Assembly: GCA_031289235.1 (NCBI GenBank) | Contig: JAITPU010000090.1 | Location: 1-9,613 of the forward strand | Source: Eubacteriales Family XIII. Incertae Sedis bacterium | GTDB lineage: Bacteria; Bacillota; Clostridia; Peptostreptococcales; Anaerovoracaceae | Direction: 5' to 3' | Length of the DNA stretch: 9,613 bases | Part shown: positions 7,323 through 9,613 of the stretch, piece by piece | Position numbering within the stretch: the stretch's first letter is position 1 | How the letters are laid out: every line of letters begins with the position of its first letter | Made by a program: the position numbers and the translations under genes | Notes under the pieces: model-generated | What the model saw: the letters and a program-made list of their open reading frames with translations, nothing else | What the model was told of the DNA's origin: nothing | Database searches by the model: none

Positions 7323-8849
7323 CTAAACCGCCTCCCTTTTTTGCTCTTTTTCAGCGTAAATCATCTTATTCACAGCGTTGATGCAAGCGCTGACGCTGGC
7401 TTCTATCACGTCTGTGGAAAGCCCCCTGCCCGCGAAAACCGTACCATCCCCGCCTTTTATTTTCACCAGCGCGTCGCCCAGCGCGTCTTCCCCTTCCGTG
7501 ACGGAATTCAACTGATAGTCATCCAACGAAAGGGGTCTGCCTATGATCTTTTCAATGGCTTTGAACGCCGCGTCGATAGGCCCTTCGCCCCTGGAAACTT
7601 TTTCGATGCTTTTTTTGTCCTTGATCATCCGTATCACGGCGGTGGAAGTGATGGTGTTGCCGCTGTTGATCACAAAGCTTTCCAGGCGATAAGTCCTCGG
7701 AACCTGCACGGCCTCTTTCGCCACCAACGCCTCAATATCTTTATCATATACCGTTTTTTTCTTATCCGCAAGAATTTTGAATTTTTCGAAAGCGATTTCC
7801 ATTTCCGCGTCGTTCAGCTCGTAACCCAAAGTTTTGACTCTGTCCCGAAACGCGTGTTTGCCGGAATGTTTGCCGAGAACCATGCTGCTCTTGCCGAGTC
7901 CGACGGATTCCGGCGTCATGATTTCATATGTGGCCCTGTGCTTCATCACGCCGTGCTGATGGATGCCGGATTCGTGGGCAAAAGCGTTTTCACCGACAAT
8001 GGCCTTATTTGGCTGCACTTTCACGCCGGTAATGCGGGAAAGGAGGCTGGAAGCACGTGTGATTTCCGAAGTCACGATGCGCGTTTCCTCGTGAAACACG
8101 TCTTTTCGCGTGTGAAGCGCCATCACGATTTCTTCCATGGCGGCGTTTCCGGCCCGTTCGCCGATGCCGTTTATGGTACATTCCACCTGACTCACTCCCG
8201 CTTTGACCGCGGCCAAGGAATTCGCGACGCCCAAACCCAGATCGTTATGGCAATGGGCTGAAATGGTAATTTTTTCCATGGACGGCGCCCGCTCTTTCAT
8301 CGCGGTGAAAAAACTGTAATGTTCGTCCGGCGTTGTGTAACCCACCGTATCGGGCAGATTGACGGTGGTCGCTCCCGCTTTGATCACTCCTTCGACGACG
8401 CGCGCCAAGAAGCGGAGATCGCTTCGCGTGGCGTCTTCCGCCGAAAATTCCACGTCCCCGCAGTATTTTTTCGCGTAAGCGGTCATCGCCACGGCCAGTT
8501 CGTATACTTCATCCGGCTTCATGCGTAGCTTATATTCCATATGCAGCGGCGATGTGGCTAAGAATATGTGAATCCTGGGGCTGACGGCGCCCCGCAGCGC
8601 TTCCCACGCTCTTTCGATATCTTTTTCCGTCGTCCTCGCGAGGCTGGCGACGACGCTGTCCCGCACGGTTTCCGCGATAGTCTTGACGGAAGTGAAGTCG
8701 CCCGGCGATGAAACGGCGAAGCCCGCTTCGATTACGTCTACCTTCATGCGTTCGAGCTGTCTTGCGACTTCGACTTTTTCTTTGAGATTCATGCTGCAGC
8801 CCGGCGACTGCTCACCGTCGCGCAGTGTCGTATCGAAAATTTTTACCAT
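7323..8849 (-). CDS. leuA: 2-isopropylmalate synthase
   Basis: LeuA condenses acetyl-CoA with 2-ketoisovalerate, the committed step of leucine synthesis. It has 508 residues, as expected for the full-length bacterial type with a regulatory tail. The catalytic TIM barrel starts with FDTTLRDGEQSPGCSMN at 5-21, where Asp11 is a metal ligand. It continues with VEFSAEDATRSD at 133-144, the metal-binding SAHCHNDLGLGVANS at 197-211 (His199, His201), and NGIGERAGNAA at 227-237 with Asn235. LGKHSGKHAF at 325-334 lies in the subdomain after the barrel. Residues from about 386 to 503 form the C-terminal LeuA allosteric domain (SFVINSGNT, then LSLDDYQLNSVTEGEDALGDA), so feedback inhibition by leucine is likely. 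A homocitrate or citramalate synthase is less likely given leuC, leuD and leuB next door. The start follows AGGAGG and six A residues. The gene lies directly behind a leucine T-box. Confidence 0.97.
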   Translation of the reverse strand: MVKIFDTTLRDGEQSPGCSMNLKEKVEVARQLERMKVDVIEAGFAVSSPGDFTSVKTIAETVRDSVVASLARTTEKDIERAWEALRGAVSPRIHIFLATSPLHMEYKLRMKPDEVYELAVAMTAYAKKYCGDVEFSAEDATRSDLRFLARVVEGVIKAGATTVNLPDTVGYTTPDEHYSFFTAMKERAPSMEKITISAHCHNDLGLGVANSLAAVKAGVSQVECTINGIGERAGNAAMEEIVMALHTRKDVFHEETRIVTSEITRASSLLSRITGVKVQPNKAIVGENAFAHESGIHQHGVMKHRATYEIMTPESVGLGKSSMVLGKHSGKHAFRDRVKTLGYELNDAEMEIAFEKFKILADKKKTVYDKDIEALVAKEAVQVPRTYRLESFVINSGNTITSTAVIRMIKDKKSIEKVSRGEGPIDAAFKAIEKIIGRPLSLDDYQLNSVTEGEDALGDALVKIKGGDGTVFAGRGLSTDVIEASVSACINAVNKMIYAEKEQKREAV

Positions 8850-8893
8850 TTTTTTCCTCCTTCCGGCATCGGAATAAAGAACTCGGCTCCCGG

Positions 8894-8930
8894 AAAAAAG
8901 AAAATCCCCGAAGCCTAACTCGCTTCAGGG
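8894..8930 (-). terminator. T-box regulated terminator upstream of leuA
   Basis: On the minus strand CCCTGAAG (8930-8923) pairs with CTTCGGGG (8913-8906) around a 9-base loop, eight pairs with one G-T. It is followed by ATTTTCTTTTTT. The 5' arm contains the CCCT used by the antiterminator, so the two structures exclude each other. The leuA ribosome binding site is about 35 bases downstream. Confidence 0.92.
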
Positions 8931-9183
8931 ACGATAATCACATCATTACCGCGGTACCACCCTGTTTACCGGCACGGCCGGTCAACTCACCGGATTCAAA
9001 CAAATCCTTGATCGTGGTAACGGAATCTGCCGGGGACTCTTAACAGAAAACTCGTTCGGAGACCCTGCTCAGGAGCGAGAACCTCTCTTCGGCGCGTATC
9101 GGTTTTCAGCAAACACCGACTCTCTGCAACGCTTTCGCCAAATCAGGAAACTCCGTCATCGCATTTCATGGGTTTATAACGTT
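8894..9183 (-). ncRNA. Leucine T-box riboswitch leader of the leu operon
   Basis: A T-box leader senses uncharged tRNA: pairing with the anticodon and the acceptor end stabilises an antiterminator and lets transcription continue. Stem I begins with GATGACGGAG (around 9160-9151). It carries AGAGAG (9120-9125) and a GGUG (9114-9117) in its distal part. The specifier is read as CUC, a leucine codon, at 9077-9079. It is followed by G and then by CUCCUGAGCAG, which matches the position of the specifier in glycyl and phenylalanyl T-boxes that I know. The antiterminator bears AGGGUGGUACCGCGG (8949-8963). The U in UGGU would pair with an A discriminator base, as in tRNA-Leu. CGUCCCU (about 8926-8932) can pair either with the antiterminator or within the terminator, which gives the switch. 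The exact 5' end is inferred from the promoter. Confidence 0.95.
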
Positions 9184-9189
9184 TTTTTC

Positions 9190-9218
9190 AGTATACAGAA
9201 TCAACGCAGGCCTGTCAA
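9190..9218 (-). promoter_or_regulatory. Sigma-A promoter of the leu operon
   Basis: On the minus strand TTGACA (9218-9213) is followed by a 17-base spacer and TATACT (9195-9190), one base from full consensus. Transcription should begin near 9183. The bases upstream of the -35 box (about 9219-9237) are almost pure A/T (ATTTTTCAAAAAATCAT) and could act as an UP element. Such strength fits an operon whose control is by attenuation and not by initiation. Confidence 0.9.
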
Positions 9219-9535
9219 ATGATTTTTTGAAAAATGTTACCATACTAAATGTAGGCTTACTATCCAAATATCGGCGGGGAGACGCTGCCTGTTTATAGGC
9301 GAACCCTTCAGTTACAAGATAGGCATAGCCTTGTGCAAAACATGCCTTTTGAACTGTACCGAAAAACGCGCCCCATCTGAGCAGGCCCCTAAGTTGTGAT
9401 TGAAATCCCGGCGTGTTTCTGCTAATACCCGAGTTTGCCACCTGAAAAGGGATACGAAGCACACAGTGAGCTTCGTATCCCTTTGGTATGCCAAACAATG
9501 AAGAGGGCATGAGGGGTTTATAGGATTGAGAAAAT
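9219..9535. other. Intergenic stretch without a convincing gene
   Basis: About 317 bases between the leu promoter and the right-edge open frames. A 114-codon frame exists on the minus strand (9510-9166), but it has no ribosome binding site, runs across a 15-bp hairpin and through the leu promoter, and has no family feature that I recognise. Small inverted repeats occur: AGGCAT and ATGCCT arms within 9331-9356, and the perfect hairpin at 9446-9484. It could hold a leader RNA, a gene remnant or plain spacer. Confidence 0.5.
9446..9484. terminator. Perfect 15-bp hairpin, probable intrinsic terminator
   Basis: The arms AAAGGGATACGAAGC (9446-9460) and GCTTCGTATCCCTTT (9470-9484) are exact reverse complements around a 9-base loop. 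On the minus strand the stem runs into TTTT then CAGG. On the plus strand it runs TTT then GG. The T-tract is thus short in both directions but better on the minus strand, which suggests the end of a minus-strand transcript coming from beyond the right edge. A second, smaller inverted repeat (TTTGG-TATG-CCAAA, 9482-9495) overlaps its right arm. An operator or leader element is an alternative. Confidence 0.6.
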
Positions 9536-9556
9536 ATGACTACAGAATATGACTAC
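9533..9556. repeat. Short tandem direct repeat, two copies
   Basis: AATATGACTAC occurs at 9533-9543 and again at 9546-9556, separated by AG, giving a 13-base period. Two copies only. It overlaps the first codons of the possible plus-strand frame and may be chance or slippage. Confidence 0.55.
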
Positions 9557-9613
9557 GTGAAAATCTTCGTGCTTGTTTTTATGCCTTTCAGTTCGATTCT
9601 CCGGTACATCTTA
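9536..9613 (+). CDS. Possible start of a hydrophobic protein, runs off the right edge
   Basis: An ATG at 9536 opens 26 codons without a stop to the window end (MTTEYDYVKI, then FVLVFMPFSS, then ILRYIL). From residue 9 it is strongly hydrophobic, as in a first membrane segment. An AGGA at 9522-9525, ten bases upstream, is a weak ribosome binding site. No family is recognisable. It would be divergent from the leu operon. It conflicts with a minus-strand frame over the same bases, so at most one is real. The short length keeps confidence low. Confidence 0.35.
   Translation, partial: MTTEYDYVKIFVLVFMPFSSILRYIL
9553..9613 (-). CDS. Alternative: possible C-terminal end of a minus-strand gene entering from the right edge
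   Basis: On the minus strand a frame is open from the window edge for 19 codons (KMYRRIELKG, then IKTSTKIFT) to a TAG at 9555-9553. The basic end and the 15-bp hairpin about 70 bases downstream, with its TTTT on this strand, would suit a gene end followed by a terminator. No family is recognisable. It excludes the plus-strand frame over the same bases. Confidence 0.25.
   Translation of the reverse strand, partial: KMYRRIELKGIKTSTKIFT

Noticed and set aside
7140..8261. A 373-codon open frame on the plus strand, antisense to leuA and leuC
   Set aside because: It lies wholly inside two well-defined conserved genes on the other strand. High third-position G/C in those genes keeps the antisense frame open, and the predicted protein has no family features.
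9166..9510. A 114-codon minus-strand open frame upstream of leuA
   Set aside because: No ribosome binding site; it passes through a perfect hairpin, through the leu promoter and into the T-box transcription start, and the product looks non-protein-like.
1..9613. CRISPR array, tRNA or rRNA gene, transposase, integrase or phage gene
   Set aside because: No regularly spaced repeats, no cloverleaf or rRNA-like stretch, and no such protein in any frame were seen; the coding genes are all metabolic or housekeeping.

Overview
The window is an ordinary-looking chromosomal biosynthesis locus. It most likely comes from a Bacillota (Firmicutes) bacterium, probably a Clostridia-type lineage with roughly 50-55% G+C. 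The phylum call rests on three things: a T-box leader in front of leuA, a DUF951 gene directly downstream of serS (an arrangement I know from clostridia), and strong GGAGG-type ribosome binding sites. Synergistota or another T-box-bearing phylum cannot be excluded. I found no phage, IS, CRISPR array, rRNA or tRNA gene.

Left edge, plus strand: the 3' end of serS (1-279) is followed at once by a strong intrinsic terminator (280-317) and a small DUF951 gene (421-612). The DUF951 gene converges on the minus-strand run, and the two stop codons share the palindrome TCATGA.

Centre, all minus strand, transcribed right to left: leuA (8849-7323), leuC (7321-6029), leuD (5962-5477), leuB (5404-4328), a RidA-family gene (4268-3888), an unrecognised 356-residue protein (3798-2728), a HisC-type aminotransferase (2693-1596) and a ROK-family sugar kinase (1569-607). 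Gaps run from 1 to 89 bases and I see no convincing terminator between genes, so one long transcript is plausible. leuA-C-D-B together convert 2-ketoisovalerate plus acetyl-CoA to 2-ketoisocaproate, the direct precursor of leucine. RidA removes reactive enamine/imine by-products of PLP enzymes and the aminotransferase is itself a PLP enzyme. How the unknown protein and the sugar kinase fit is not evident.

Regulatory region upstream of leuA: a near-consensus sigma-A promoter (TTGACA, 17-base spacer, TATACT; 9190-9218, minus strand) drives a leader of about 335 bases. The leader is a T-box riboswitch with a readable CUC (leucine) specifier, the AGGGUGGUACCGCGG antiterminator element, and a terminator just before the leuA ribosome binding site. 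Uncharged tRNA-Leu should therefore switch the operon on.

Right edge (9219-9613): about 300 bases without a convincing gene, containing a perfect 15-bp hairpin (9446-9484). Two mutually exclusive short open frames run off the end of the window. The most open questions are this stretch and the 356-residue protein. I do not see evidence for a new defence or mobile system here.
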